Below are positions 21,562-30,232 of a stretch of 64,000 nucleotides of DNA, piece by piece; the stretch's first letter is position 1, and each line of letters starts with the position of its first letter. The position numbers and the translations under genes are program-made. The DNA comes from Escherichia ruysiae (GTDB lineage: Bacteria; Pseudomonadota; Gammaproteobacteria; Enterobacterales; Enterobacteriaceae): positions 868,001-932,000 of the forward strand of contig NZ_JAVIWS010000001.1 in assembly GCF_031323975.1 (NCBI RefSeq), in the 5' to 3' direction. The notes below the pieces were generated by a model that ran no database searches, was not told the origin of the DNA, and was given only the letters and a program-made list of their open reading frames with translations.

Positions 21562-22923
21562 ATGTTTAAACCGGAACTCCTTTCCCCGGCGGGAACGCTG
21601 AAAAATATGCGTTACGCTTTCGCTTATGGCGCAGATGCTGTTTATGCGGGACAACCGCGTTATTCCCTGCGTGTGCGCAACAACGAATTCAACCACGAAA
21701 ATCTTCAGCTCGGCATCAATGAAGCCCATGCGCTGGGGAAAAAGTTTTATGTCGTGGTCAACATTGCGCCGCATAACGCTAAGCTGAAAACCTTTATCCG
21801 TGACCTGAAACCGGTAGTGGAAATGGGGCCGGATGCGCTGATTATGTCCGATCCGGGGCTGATTATGCTGGTGCGTGAGCACTTCCCTGAAATGCCGATC
21901 CACCTTTCGGTGCAGGCCAACGCCGTAAACTGGGCGACGGTAAAATTCTGGCAGCAGATGGGCCTGACCCGCGTGATCCTCTCCCGTGAACTATCACTGG
22001 AAGAGATTGAAGAGATCCGCAATCAGGTGCCGGATATGGAGCTCGAAATCTTCGTTCACGGCGCACTGTGCATGGCCTACTCCGGCCGCTGCCTGCTCTC
22101 TGGCTACATCAACAAACGCGATCCGAATCAGGGCACCTGCACTAACGCCTGTCGCTGGGAGTACAACGTCCAGGAAGGCAAAGAAGATGACGTCGGCAAC
22201 ATCGTACACAAATACGAGCCGATTCCGGTACAAAACGTCGAACCAACGCTGGGTATCGGCGCGCCAACTGACAAAGTGTTTATGATTGAAGAAGCCCAGC
22301 GCCCGGGCGAGTATATGACCGCGTTTGAAGATGAACACGGCACTTACATCATGAACTCGAAAGATCTGCGCGCTATCGCCCACGTTGAACGTCTGACTAA
22401 AATGGGCGTGCATTCGCTGAAAATCGAAGGCCGTACCAAATCTTTCTATTATTGCGCACGCACCGCGCAGGTTTATCGTAAAGCTATCGATGACGCCGCT
22501 GCAGGAAAACCGTTCGATACCAGCCTGCTGGAAACTCTGGAAGGTCTGGCGCATCGTGGTTACACCGAAGGTTTCCTGCGTCGTCATACTCACGACGATT
22601 ATCAGAACTACGAATACGGTTATTCCGTTTCTGACCGCCAGCAGTTTGTTGGGGAGTTTACCGGTGAGCGCAAAGGCGATCTCGCGGCGGTAGCGGTGAA
22701 AAATAAGTTCTCCGTTGGCGACAGCCTTGAACTGATGACGCCACAGGGCAACATCAACTTTACCCTTGAGCATATGGAAAATGCCAAAGGTGAAGCGATG
22801 CCGGTTGCACCTGGCGATGGTTATACCGTGTGGCTCCCGGTTCCGCAGGATCTTGAGCTCAATTACGCACTGCTGATGCGTAATTTCTCTGGTGAAACCA
22901 CGCGTAACCCGCACGGTAAGTGA
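21562..22923 (+). CDS. trhP: TrhP (YegQ), tRNA U34 5-hydroxylation protein
   Basis: A 453-residue U32-family protein, not a true peptidase. With prephenate it forms 5-hydroxyuridine at the tRNA wobble base, on the way to cmo5U. The U32 signature EIFVHGALCMAYSGRC and the following CLLSGYINKRDPNQGTCTNAC hold the four cysteines that bind an iron-sulfur cluster (about residues 169-193). ATG 21562 is preceded by GAGAG. Confidence 0.95.
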   Translation: MFKPELLSPAGTLKNMRYAFAYGADAVYAGQPRYSLRVRNNEFNHENLQLGINEAHALGKKFYVVVNIAPHNAKLKTFIRDLKPVVEMGPDALIMSDPGLIMLVREHFPEMPIHLSVQANAVNWATVKFWQQMGLTRVILSRELSLEEIEEIRNQVPDMELEIFVHGALCMAYSGRCLLSGYINKRDPNQGTCTNACRWEYNVQEGKEDDVGNIVHKYEPIPVQNVEPTLGIGAPTDKVFMIEEAQRPGEYMTAFEDEHGTYIMNSKDLRAIAHVERLTKMGVHSLKIEGRTKSFYYCARTAQVYRKAIDDAAAGKPFDTSLLETLEGLAHRGYTEGFLRRHTHDDYQNYEYGYSVSDRQQFVGEFTGERKGDLAAVAVKNKFSVGDSLELMTPQGNINFTLEHMENAKGEAMPVAPGDGYTVWLPVPQDLELNYALLMRNFSGETTRNPHGK

Positions 22924-22957
22924 TTAATTTCGATTATTTTTCCCGGATGGAAAATTC

Positions 22958-23007
22958 TTAGAAACCGATCACATACAGCTGCATTTATTAAGGTTATCAT
23001 CCGTTTC
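22958..23007 (+). promoter_or_regulatory. cyaR promoter with CRP site
   Basis: The -10 element TATCAT (22995-23000) ends eight bases before the RNA start. A CRP half-site TCACA at 22969-22973 would be centred near -42, a class II position, fitting the known CRP-cAMP activation of CyaR. Confidence 0.75.
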
Positions 23008-23094
23008 GCTGAAAAACATAACCCATAAAATGCTAGCTGTACCAGGAACCACCTCCTTAGCCTGTGTAATCTCCCTTACACGGGCTTATTTTTT
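23008..23094 (+). ncRNA. cyaR: CyaR small regulatory RNA
   Basis: The 87-nt RNA begins GCTGAAAAACATAACCCATA and contains the conserved target-pairing loop CCAGGAACCACCTCCTTAG. It ends in the hairpin CCTGTGTAA / TTACACGGG with TTATTTTTT. With Hfq it represses ompX, nadE, luxS and yqaE mRNAs (literature). The last 27 bases, including the loop, right arm and U-tract, are also the prophage attachment core, so the 3' end of this copy is shared with the prophage. Confidence 0.95.
23068..23094. other. attL, 27-bp attachment core in the cyaR terminator
   Basis: Runs from AATCTCCCTTAC through CGGGCTTATTTTTT and is identical to 54939-54965. The host side supplies the left arm of the CyaR terminator and the core supplies the loop, right arm and six T residues. 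The 27-bp size and sequence fit the P2 core. Confidence 0.93.
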
Positions 23095-23158
23095 ACGCGT
23101 AATACAATGAAATAAAAGGATTTATTTCTGGTCACGTCCACACATTGACCACATCGAC

Positions 23159-23183
23159 AAAAAAGCCCCTCGACTGAGGGGCT
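23159..23183 (-). terminator. Terminator of the D-operon after ogr
   Basis: On the minus strand the stem AGCCCCT / AGGGGCT is followed by a run of T; it lies 13 bases past the ogr stop and about 65 bp from attL. It would stop late transcription before it runs antisense into cyaR. Confidence 0.85.
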
Positions 23184-23195
23184 TCCTGTTTGTAA

Positions 23196-23414
23196 TTACA
23201 TCCACATAATTTGCTGCCCTGACGGCAACGGGTGCGGTCTTACGGCGTGGACTTCTCCCGGCTTCACGATGTATCGCTGTACCGACTCATAAGTGATGAA
23301 CGTGGCGCTGCAATTCACGTTCTGACACTGGTGATAACGCTCTTTTGTCGTGTCAGTGATATAGCGACTTGTACGCGCATGTGCGGCATGCTGACATAAA
23401 GGACAATGAAACAT
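23196..23414 (-). CDS. ogr: Ogr, zinc-finger activator of late genes
   Basis: A 72-residue activator with a C-x2-C ... C-x4-C zinc finger (CPLC at 4-7, CQNVNC near 30). It binds dyads about 55 bp upstream of late start sites and contacts the RNA polymerase alpha subunit. The start MFHCPLC at 23414 was taken over a 21-codon longer frame because this is the P2 length. It is last in the D operon and nearest to attL. Confidence 0.95.
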   Translation of the reverse strand: MFHCPLCQHAAHARTSRYITDTTKERYHQCQNVNCSATFITYESVQRYIVKPGEVHAVRPHPLPSGQQIMWM

Positions 23415-23495
23415 CGCGAGCACCTCTTCCGGTTTTGTTGATGATGTCATTTTAGTTAATTTATCCTTATAAAACAAACAGATAAAATAAAAACA

Positions 23496-24659
23496 TCACT
23501 CATCATCTTCTGTTTCGTACTCCACATCAGAAAGCCTGACCTCAAGCTCTAAGGACGTCGTGAAGCCGCTATTATTCAGAAAATGTGTCACCTTAGTGAT
23601 TGTCCAGTCCTGCTCGTCTATGACGCGCTTAAAGCCTGACACTTTAACCGGTGTTTCCGTGTAAATATCTGCCCGACCGGTAGCCAGGCTGATGGAGAAC
23701 TCCGCTACGCCTCGTTGCAGTTTATCCCACTTCGCCTGAGCGGCGCGCATGGCCTGCGCTTTCGTGGCATATACCGTAGTCAGGGCAAAAACGTTGTCAG
23801 CTTCACCGGCCATGTATTCACCTTCGCGCGCTTCCGGTACTTTTGGCGCTTTCTTCTGCGTGACTGGTTTCGCTTTCGGGTGCTCCAGTGCGCGCAGGTG
23901 TTTTTCTTTCTTTTTGCGTTTCAGTTTTACCTTCTGCTTTTGCGGCTTCGGGTCTTTGGTGTGAAGCCACTTTGCCGTTACACCGGTGTAGGCTCCACGG
24001 TCAGCAATCGCAAAATGATGACGGTCACCGTCGCTGCGGGTGATGGTGACCTGCGGGATTTTTTTACCGCTGGCCGTCACCCCCTGCCCCGCTTTGAGAA
24101 ACAGCAGTTTTCCCATTTTTACCGACACCTCACCGCCGTTGCGTTCTGCAAGACGGGTCAGGAATTTCGCATCAGACTCCTGCGACTGGTCGATGTGCGG
24201 GATTTTAATTCCGGCCAGTGACGGAGCGACACTGGCTTCCAGCTTGTTACGGGAGGCTATTGCCTCAACAATCGCACCGAGCGTGGTGTCATGCCAGGAG
24301 CCTTCACGGCGGGAATTGAGCGTCCCGCGAAAATCTGCACTCCGTGCGCGGATGGTGACCACATCCGGTGCGCCCCGGTGTTCAACCTCATCAACGGTAA
24401 ATTTCCCTTTGCATACCAGGGCAAAACCTTTCCAGCCGATATACACCGTCAGGACAGCGCCACGAACCGGCAGCCCGACCTGCCCGTCGGCATCGTTCAG
24501 TTCAATATCAAGCTGGTCAGCCTCAAAGCCCCGGTTATCCGTCAGGGTCATGCTTATCAGACGGTCGCTGATATTGCCGGTAATATCCCTGCTGTCGAGC
24601 ATCAGCATGTAATCCGGCGTCAGCGTACTGCCTGCATCAAATGTCAGCGCATCCAGCAT
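23496..24659 (-). CDS. D: Tail protein gpD (baseplate hub)
   Basis: A 387-residue late-control/tail protein of the T4 gp27-like hub family, the same length as P2 gpD. It has a lysine-rich stretch near residues 240-270 (KQKVKLKRKKKEK). ATG 24659 overlaps the U stop. In K-12 only fragments of this gene remain. Confidence 0.95.
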   Translation of the reverse strand: MLDALTFDAGSTLTPDYMLMLDSRDITGNISDRLISMTLTDNRGFEADQLDIELNDADGQVGLPVRGAVLTVYIGWKGFALVCKGKFTVDEVEHRGAPDVVTIRARSADFRGTLNSRREGSWHDTTLGAIVEAIASRNKLEASVAPSLAGIKIPHIDQSQESDAKFLTRLAERNGGEVSVKMGKLLFLKAGQGVTASGKKIPQVTITRSDGDRHHFAIADRGAYTGVTAKWLHTKDPKPQKQKVKLKRKKKEKHLRALEHPKAKPVTQKKAPKVPEAREGEYMAGEADNVFALTTVYATKAQAMRAAQAKWDKLQRGVAEFSISLATGRADIYTETPVKVSGFKRVIDEQDWTITKVTHFLNNSGFTTSLELEVRLSDVEYETEDDE

Positions 24660-25138
24660 TATCCCGCCCCCGTCATACCCGTGAATTTAGTCGCCATACT
24701 GCCAGCCTTACCGATGAGCGACTCCGCCTGTTTACCGATATCGCCATAAAGCGCGGCCAGTGATTCATCAACGCGGGTGAGCGACAGCGTAAAATCAATT
24801 TTCCGGGGTGTGCCGTCTGCAAAGAAAATACTCCCTGTTTCACTCACCTTGCTGATGACATACATACCGTAAATCATGCCGGTGCCATCCAGCAACGGCC
24901 ACGCCCGGCCTTCCTCTGCCATCAGCCTGAGCGTGGTCATCGTCAGCTTTCCGCCGGTCAGTTCGGGATAAAGCACACCGGCAAGCGTGATGTTTTCCTC
25001 ACCCACACCGAGAAACTGGTAGGCATCCCGTTTACCGATACGGGAATTTGACGGCCAGCGATAATCTGATTCACGCTGCATGGTCTGGTGTGGCAGCGTC
25101 TGGCGCATAAAAACAAACATACCTAACGCGAGCATCAT
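24659..25138 (-). CDS. U: Tail protein gpU
   Basis: A 159-residue tail assembly protein, P2 gpU length, between tape measure T and hub D. GGAGGTGA just upstream of ATG 25138 is a strong ribosome site. Confidence 0.94.
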   Translation of the reverse strand: MMLALGMFVFMRQTLPHQTMQRESDYRWPSNSRIGKRDAYQFLGVGEENITLAGVLYPELTGGKLTMTTLRLMAEEGRAWPLLDGTGMIYGMYVISKVSETGSIFFADGTPRKIDFTLSLTRVDESLAALYGDIGKQAESLIGKAGSMATKFTGMTGAG

Positions 25139-25152
25139 TTTTCGTCACCTCC

Positions 25153-27600
25153 TTAACCGTCATGCATCATGCTGGCACGGGCGCGCGCACGTTTATCCCG
25201 CTCGTATTTTTCGAGCGCATCCTGTAACTGGCGGTCAAGCTGTGTCCCCGGCGCAGTACCCCCCGTCAGGCTGATGTGATATTCGTTTTTACTCTGGTCT
25301 ACATAAGAGCGGCCAGCCGGTGCCGTGACCGGCTGATAAGCCTGATAACCTACATAAGAGCTGGTCGCCGGAATATAACCACCGCTGCCATACGTGGCGG
25401 CTTGAGTTCTGGCGGCGGTCTGGTCAAGTGTGTCTGACTCTTTGTTGATAACACCGAGTTTTTCCAGTACCCAGTCAATACCACTGCGCAGTTTGTTGAA
25501 CGCATTAAGCGGCAGCATCAGCGCGTCAGCCAGTGCCTGCCCGAACATGACGCCCGTGTCACGGCAACGGTTCAGGGTGTCCTGGGTGGCTTTGACCGGG
25601 GCAATCAGGTTTTTAAACCACTGCCACGCGGCCTGTAACTTTTCACCCAGCCAGTCAAACAGCGGCTTAAGTGGCGTGAACAGTTCCCCCACCGGCGCAA
25701 ATGCAGCTTTCAGCCCTTCAACCACACCGCCAAAGAATGCGCTGACAGGCTCCCAGTATTTACGGATAAGTAACGCCCCGGCGACAATGGCGGCCACCAC
25801 AGCCACAACCGGCCAGCTAATCGCCCCGATGGCCGTCATAACAGCACTGCCAACCGTCGTGAAGATTGCCCCCATTGCGCCTGCTGCCGCGATGATGGCA
25901 TTAATGCCGGTGATAACCGGCCAGGCTACAAGACCAATGGCACCGATGATGCCAGTAAGCGCCAGCGCGCCACCGACAATGAGGCCGATGGTTGACGCCA
26001 GTGATTTGTTTTTCTGGATCCAGCCGTCGAGTTTTAACACATACTTTGTGGCCGTCTGAGTGAGCTTACGCAGTGCGCCTTCCTGCTGGTCAAACAGGTC
26101 TGTCCCCACCGCCTCATAAGCGGACTGAAACTCCTTAAAGTCACCGCCGAGGTTATCCTGCATGATTTTAACCAGCTCTTCCGTTTTACCGTCCGAGGCT
26201 TTCAGCGTGGCGGTCAGCTTATCCAGTTTTCCGCTTGCTGCCGCTGCCAGTAAAACGTTCGCTGATTTCAGGGCTTCCTCACCAAAAATGGTTTTAAGGT
26301 ATTCCCCCTTCTGAGACGTTCCCAGCTTGTGTTTATCAAAGCTGGCCTGAATCTCTTTCAGAATGGTGAACAACGGACGCATATTTCCCTTTTTGTCCGA
26401 GGTCTTAACGCCAAGCTCTTTGAGTGCATCCCATGCTTTTCCAGTCGGTGCCTGTAATCGGGTGACAACGGCACTGCTACCCGTCCCCGCCATTGACCCC
26501 CTGATGTTATTGTCATGCAGCACACCTGTCATGGCTGCTGCCTGCTCAAGACTTACACCTGCCGTCCTCGCAACCGGCCCGAGGTAAGTCAGTGCATCAC
26601 TGAGTCCCTGAAAATCAGCCGCCGACTTATTCATCGTTGCCGACAACACGTCGCCCACATGGCTGACATCATCATTTGACAGTTGAAAGGATGCCTTAGT
26701 CCCCAGCAACAGTTGCGCGTTTTCTTCCATCGACCGCTGATTCGCCAGTGCCATATTCAGCGTGACCGGCGTTGCCGCCTGAATAGCCGCAGCATCTCCA
26801 CCCGCTTTCGCAATGATAATCTGTGCACCGGCTGCATCATCTGCCGAGGCGGCGGTATTGTCGCCGAGCTGGCGCGCCTGCTTGCGGAGTGCGGTCATTT
26901 CGGCGGAGTCTTTTGCCACTCCTAGCACGGCCTGCAATTCTGAGTTTTTCTGCGCAAACTCATAACCGGGCATCAGCAGCTTAACTCCGGCCATCGTTCC
27001 CGCCGCCGCAATCCCCACACCGGCAGCGCCCACCGAGGCCATATTTCCGGCCAGTTCCTTTCCGGCCTGATAACGCTGTTTTACTGCGTTAAGTTTTGCC
27101 TGTTGCGCACTGACACGCGCCAGCGCGTCGCGCTGACGGTTAAGTTGTGCGGTGGTTTCACTGATACGGTTTTTCAGTCCCTGCTCATCATGTGCAAGAT
27201 TGCGGGTATTAATTCCCACAGCGGCCAGTTCCCGCTGCTGGCGTTTAACGGAATCCGTCAGGCGGTTATATTTCGCCTGTAAGTCCTCCGCCGCACGCTT
27301 TGCGGATTCCAGCACTTTCGCCTGAGCACGGGTCGGACGTTCGGTGTTTTTAAACTGTGTGGCAAGGGCTTCGGCCTCCTGCCGTGCCTTTTCAAGTGCA
27401 TGACCAGTCACGGCGAGCTGTGCGCTGGTCTTGCGAAATCCCTCAATACGGGATGCGTGACCGTTCAGCTCGCGCAGTGATTGTTGTGTTTCCCGGATAT
27501 CCCCCGACAGCGACTTACTCGCTGTGCGGATGGATTTAAACGGGCGGGATGCCTGGTCAACAGCCCTGAGCAATACCTGTAATTTTACATTGTTACTCAT
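25153..27600 (-). CDS. T: Tape measure protein gpT
   Basis: An 815-residue tail-length ruler, equal to P2 gpT. The N-terminal half is a long coiled coil (to about 200) and the middle carries hydrophobic segments at about 540-640 (IGLIVGGALALTGIIGAIGL, then AAIVAGALLI) thought to reach the host membrane during DNA entry. Its start overlaps the end of the E+E' frameshift product by eight bases. Confidence 0.95.
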   Translation of the reverse strand: MSNNVKLQVLLRAVDQASRPFKSIRTASKSLSGDIRETQQSLRELNGHASRIEGFRKTSAQLAVTGHALEKARQEAEALATQFKNTERPTRAQAKVLESAKRAAEDLQAKYNRLTDSVKRQQRELAAVGINTRNLAHDEQGLKNRISETTAQLNRQRDALARVSAQQAKLNAVKQRYQAGKELAGNMASVGAAGVGIAAAGTMAGVKLLMPGYEFAQKNSELQAVLGVAKDSAEMTALRKQARQLGDNTAASADDAAGAQIIIAKAGGDAAAIQAATPVTLNMALANQRSMEENAQLLLGTKASFQLSNDDVSHVGDVLSATMNKSAADFQGLSDALTYLGPVARTAGVSLEQAAAMTGVLHDNNIRGSMAGTGSSAVVTRLQAPTGKAWDALKELGVKTSDKKGNMRPLFTILKEIQASFDKHKLGTSQKGEYLKTIFGEEALKSANVLLAAAASGKLDKLTATLKASDGKTEELVKIMQDNLGGDFKEFQSAYEAVGTDLFDQQEGALRKLTQTATKYVLKLDGWIQKNKSLASTIGLIVGGALALTGIIGAIGLVAWPVITGINAIIAAAGAMGAIFTTVGSAVMTAIGAISWPVVAVVAAIVAGALLIRKYWEPVSAFFGGVVEGLKAAFAPVGELFTPLKPLFDWLGEKLQAAWQWFKNLIAPVKATQDTLNRCRDTGVMFGQALADALMLPLNAFNKLRSGIDWVLEKLGVINKESDTLDQTAARTQAATYGSGGYIPATSSYVGYQAYQPVTAPAGRSYVDQSKNEYHISLTGGTAPGTQLDRQLQDALEKYERDKRARARASMMHDG

Positions 27601-28020
27601 TCGTGTTTCCGCTTCGCCGGAGCGCCTTTTCGCGCCATGTGATGAGTTCGGTCAGGCTCATGGGATACAGTTCTGATGGCGGCCAGTGAAATATCACTGC
27701 CACATCCGCCATCAGGTCATCGACCGAGAGATTTTTCGGAAACGTTACTGCACCGAGTTCGGCGACAAAAAACCGACCACCTTACCGGCCAGCGCCACAA
27801 GGTCAGGCAGCTCCAGCGCGGCGACCTCCTGCTCAGTCAGCATCGGTGCCGTCATGCGCGGCAGCACTTTAATCAGTGCATCGACTTCGGAGTTTGCGAC
27901 CGCAGCCAGACTGACACCGCGCAGCGTCCCGGCATTGGGTTTCATCAGCGTGACCTGTTCGATAACCTGCTCACCACGCTTGACCGGGTTGTCCAGGGTA
28001 ATCACATTTTCTTTGTTCAT
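27593..28020 (-). CDS. E: Tail chaperones gpE and gpE+E' made by -1 frameshift
   Basis: The normal product E is 91 residues (28020-27745). A slippery heptamer T TTT TTG at 27766-27772 (minus strand), read as GGT TTT TTG in frame, lets ribosomes shift -1 and continue through the E' frame to TAA at 27593-27595, giving 142 residues, the size of P2 E+E'. Such paired chaperones wrap the tape measure before tail assembly. The extension overlaps the T start. Confidence 0.9.
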
Positions 28021-28076
28021 GGTTTTCTCACTTCTGAATCAGGGTTAACCGGTCAGCCTGGCTGACCGGATGAAAA

Positions 28077-28595
28077 TCACAGGCCGATATTGCGGCGGTG
28101 TTGCTCCAGCCGGTCGACGCCGTTCACCTTCTCAATCATGTTGATGGTGTCGATTTCGACCAGCTCCTTACCGTCCATCGTCAGCCGGAAATAGGTGCAG
28201 ACCACGGAGATTTTCGACTCGGTGTCTTCTCCCTGTTTACCCTCGCCGGTGTCGATTTCTTTCTGACGGCCACGCATGACCACTTCGACGGCCACCGTTT
28301 CACCGGTATCGTCGCGCTGGTAAGAGCCAGCAAAACGAATCGGTACGGCATCCACGCCGGTTGCGGCGTAAAGCTCCCAGATAACCGAATCAGGGAAGCC
28401 CCCGAGCGACCACTCCATTGACAGCGCATCGTCATCAAGGCCGAGGTCTACCGGTGCGCTGCCGTTCATCCCCGCACCGCGATAGTTTTCGAGCTTACGG
28501 GTCAGTTTTGGCAGCGTGACGGACTTTGCAACGCCCTGATAGCTGTAGCCGTTCAGAAAGACGTTCATTAACTTGAGTTTGCGCGGCATTGCCAT
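28077..28595 (-). CDS. FII: Major tail tube protein gpFII
   Basis: A 172-residue inner tail-tube subunit of the contractile tail, same length as P2 FII, 12 bp after FI. The start MAMPRKLKLMNVFLNG is the conserved one. Confidence 0.96.
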   Translation of the reverse strand: MAMPRKLKLMNVFLNGYSYQGVAKSVTLPKLTRKLENYRGAGMNGSAPVDLGLDDDALSMEWSLGGFPDSVIWELYAATGVDAVPIRFAGSYQRDDTGETVAVEVVMRGRQKEIDTGEGKQGEDTESKISVVCTYFRLTMDGKELVEIDTINMIEKVNGVDRLEQHRRNIGL

Positions 28596-28607
28596 CGGTC
28601 AGGCTCC

Positions 28608-29798
28608 TTAATTGCTGTTAACCGAGGTGACCAGACTTGCCAGGTATCTTGAAGTAATACGCTGGCGCAGGGTCAGGTTTTCGAGAGGAGGCACCGGTGT
28701 ATAGTCGTAGTCGATATACAGTTTTCCGGCCTTGAGGGTTTCCGCATCGTTGGATTCTTCACTGAACCAGCATGTGCCATCCACAATATAACCGTTGTTT
28801 TTCAGTTCGCGGAATTTGGCATTGATGCCGTCAATGATGTCGCGGATCAGCGTTGCGGTGATAGGCTTATCAATAGCCCACATGTGCGCCTCAGCCATCG
28901 TGTCAGCCAGTACCTGCGCGGTGCGTGTGTAGCTTTCAAAGAGGAACAGCGGGTCATCAGAGCAGGTACGGTTACCCCAGAAACGGAAACCGTCGCGGCG
29001 AACCAGCGTTGTGACGCCTGCCTCGTTCAGCAGGTCAGCATCGGTGCCAGACTTCTGCAAATCCCAGAATACAGATGCGCTGATGCCGGTAACACCGTTT
29101 ACCCCGACATTGGACAGCGTTTTATGCCAGCCCTGCTCCTGGTCGATTTTAGCACGCAGACCCAGCGCACGGGCGGTGGCATACGCGGTGGCGGTGGTAC
29201 TGGTGACCGTATCCCATGCGAGGAAATCCGGCCAGATGACCATCAGCTCCCGCTGGCTGAAATTCTGGCGGTAGGCTTTCACCTCGGAAATGGTTTTACA
29301 GCCCCATGCGCTGATATACCCGAATGCATTCAGTTCCTGGCATACCGATGCCAGTGCGACGGCAACCTCTTTGGTGTCCAGCCCCGGCACACCGAGAATG
29401 CGCGGTTTAACGCCGGTAACCGATTCAGCCCCCATCAGGGCTTTCAGTCCGGTGTACTGACCATTTTCGTCGGTGGTGCCGATGATATTGGAAACGGTCT
29501 GCGCGAGTTTCGTTTCTTCGTCGTCGCCGGTTCCGTCTTCCACGCGCACGACAACAGTGACCGGTTTTGACTGGTCGGCGATAGCCTGCAACGACGCCGC
29601 CAGCGTGCCTTTTTTACCGGCCTTTGCAATTGCGCTCTGCACATTGGTAATCAGCACCGGTTTATTGAGGGGGAAGATTTCCGCATCCGCATCGCTGGCC
29701 GTGCAGACCATGCCAACAATGGCGGTGGATACGGTGGAAATGACGCGGGTGCCGTCGTTAATCTCCAGCACCTGCACGCCGTGATGATAGTCACTCAT
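28608..29798 (-). CDS. FI: Tail sheath protein gpFI
   Basis: A 396-residue contractile sheath subunit, identical in length to P2 FI. It is the first gene of the FI-FII-E-T-U-D-ogr late operon, 70-90 bp behind a candidate Ogr site. Confidence 0.96.
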   Translation of the reverse strand: MSDYHHGVQVLEINDGTRVISTVSTAIVGMVCTASDADAEIFPLNKPVLITNVQSAIAKAGKKGTLAASLQAIADQSKPVTVVVRVEDGTGDDEETKLAQTVSNIIGTTDENGQYTGLKALMGAESVTGVKPRILGVPGLDTKEVAVALASVCQELNAFGYISAWGCKTISEVKAYRQNFSQRELMVIWPDFLAWDTVTSTTATAYATARALGLRAKIDQEQGWHKTLSNVGVNGVTGISASVFWDLQKSGTDADLLNEAGVTTLVRRDGFRFWGNRTCSDDPLFLFESYTRTAQVLADTMAEAHMWAIDKPITATLIRDIIDGINAKFRELKNNGYIVDGTCWFSEESNDAETLKAGKLYIDYDYTPVPPLENLTLRQRITSRYLASLVTSVNSN

Positions 29799-29870
29799 CC
29801 GTTTAACTCCGTGGTTAATGGGTGCAACTATTTTCTGTTGGGCAGTGCATGAGACGCTATTTGACCTGAC

Positions 29871-29888
29871 TGGTCAGTGGATGAAACA
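29871..29888 (-). promoter_or_regulatory. Candidate Ogr-binding dyad of late promoter PF
   Basis: The plus strand reads TGG-N12-ACA (imperfect form of the Ogr dyad TGT-N12-ACA), centred at 29879.5. A start 55 bp downstream would be near 29825, leaving a 26-base leader before FI. The same form occurs between O and P. Confidence 0.65.
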
Positions 29889-29896
29889 ACAGATAA

Positions 29897-29921
29897 AGAA
29901 AAGGCGGGCAATCAGCCCGCC
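29897..29921 (-). terminator. Terminator between the accessory gene and FI
   Basis: On the minus strand GGCGGGC-TGATT-GCCCGCC is followed by TTTTCTTT. It would end transcripts from the V-W-J-I-H-G-accessory region just before PF. Confidence 0.85.
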
Positions 29922-30232
29922 AGTCTTGATTTGTACTCGCTCAGTTTCCAACTGACAATTTACGTAGCCAAAACGCTATCAGCTCTGACAGCCAGCTTTG
30001 AGCGAGTCGAAAAAGTTCATACCTTTCTGCTGGTGAAAGTTTAACTAACAGTTCAACCTATCAATTAATTGATGAACAGGTTGAGGCGTTTTTAATATCT
30101 CTGCGTCATCTGAGACGATTTTGCGCTACAGGATTTACGGCTTATCTGGGGGCATTCTTGAGCCCTGACTCCTCTGAAAACATAATTAGGCCATACCTGT
30201 GACCTGCTCTTCGTTGGTAAGGTTAGCGAATA
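29922..30232. other. Non-coding interval beside the Z/fun-site gene
   Basis: About 310 bases without a convincing gene in any frame. It contains an inverted repeat around 30054-30082 (TCAACCTATCAATTAATTGA and GAACAGGTTGA). I recognise no RNA or mobile-element remnant here. Confidence 0.5.

Noticed and set aside
24040..24749. Long plus-strand frames opposite D and U
   Set aside because: They are shadows of GC-rich late genes, change frame against each other and have no family features.
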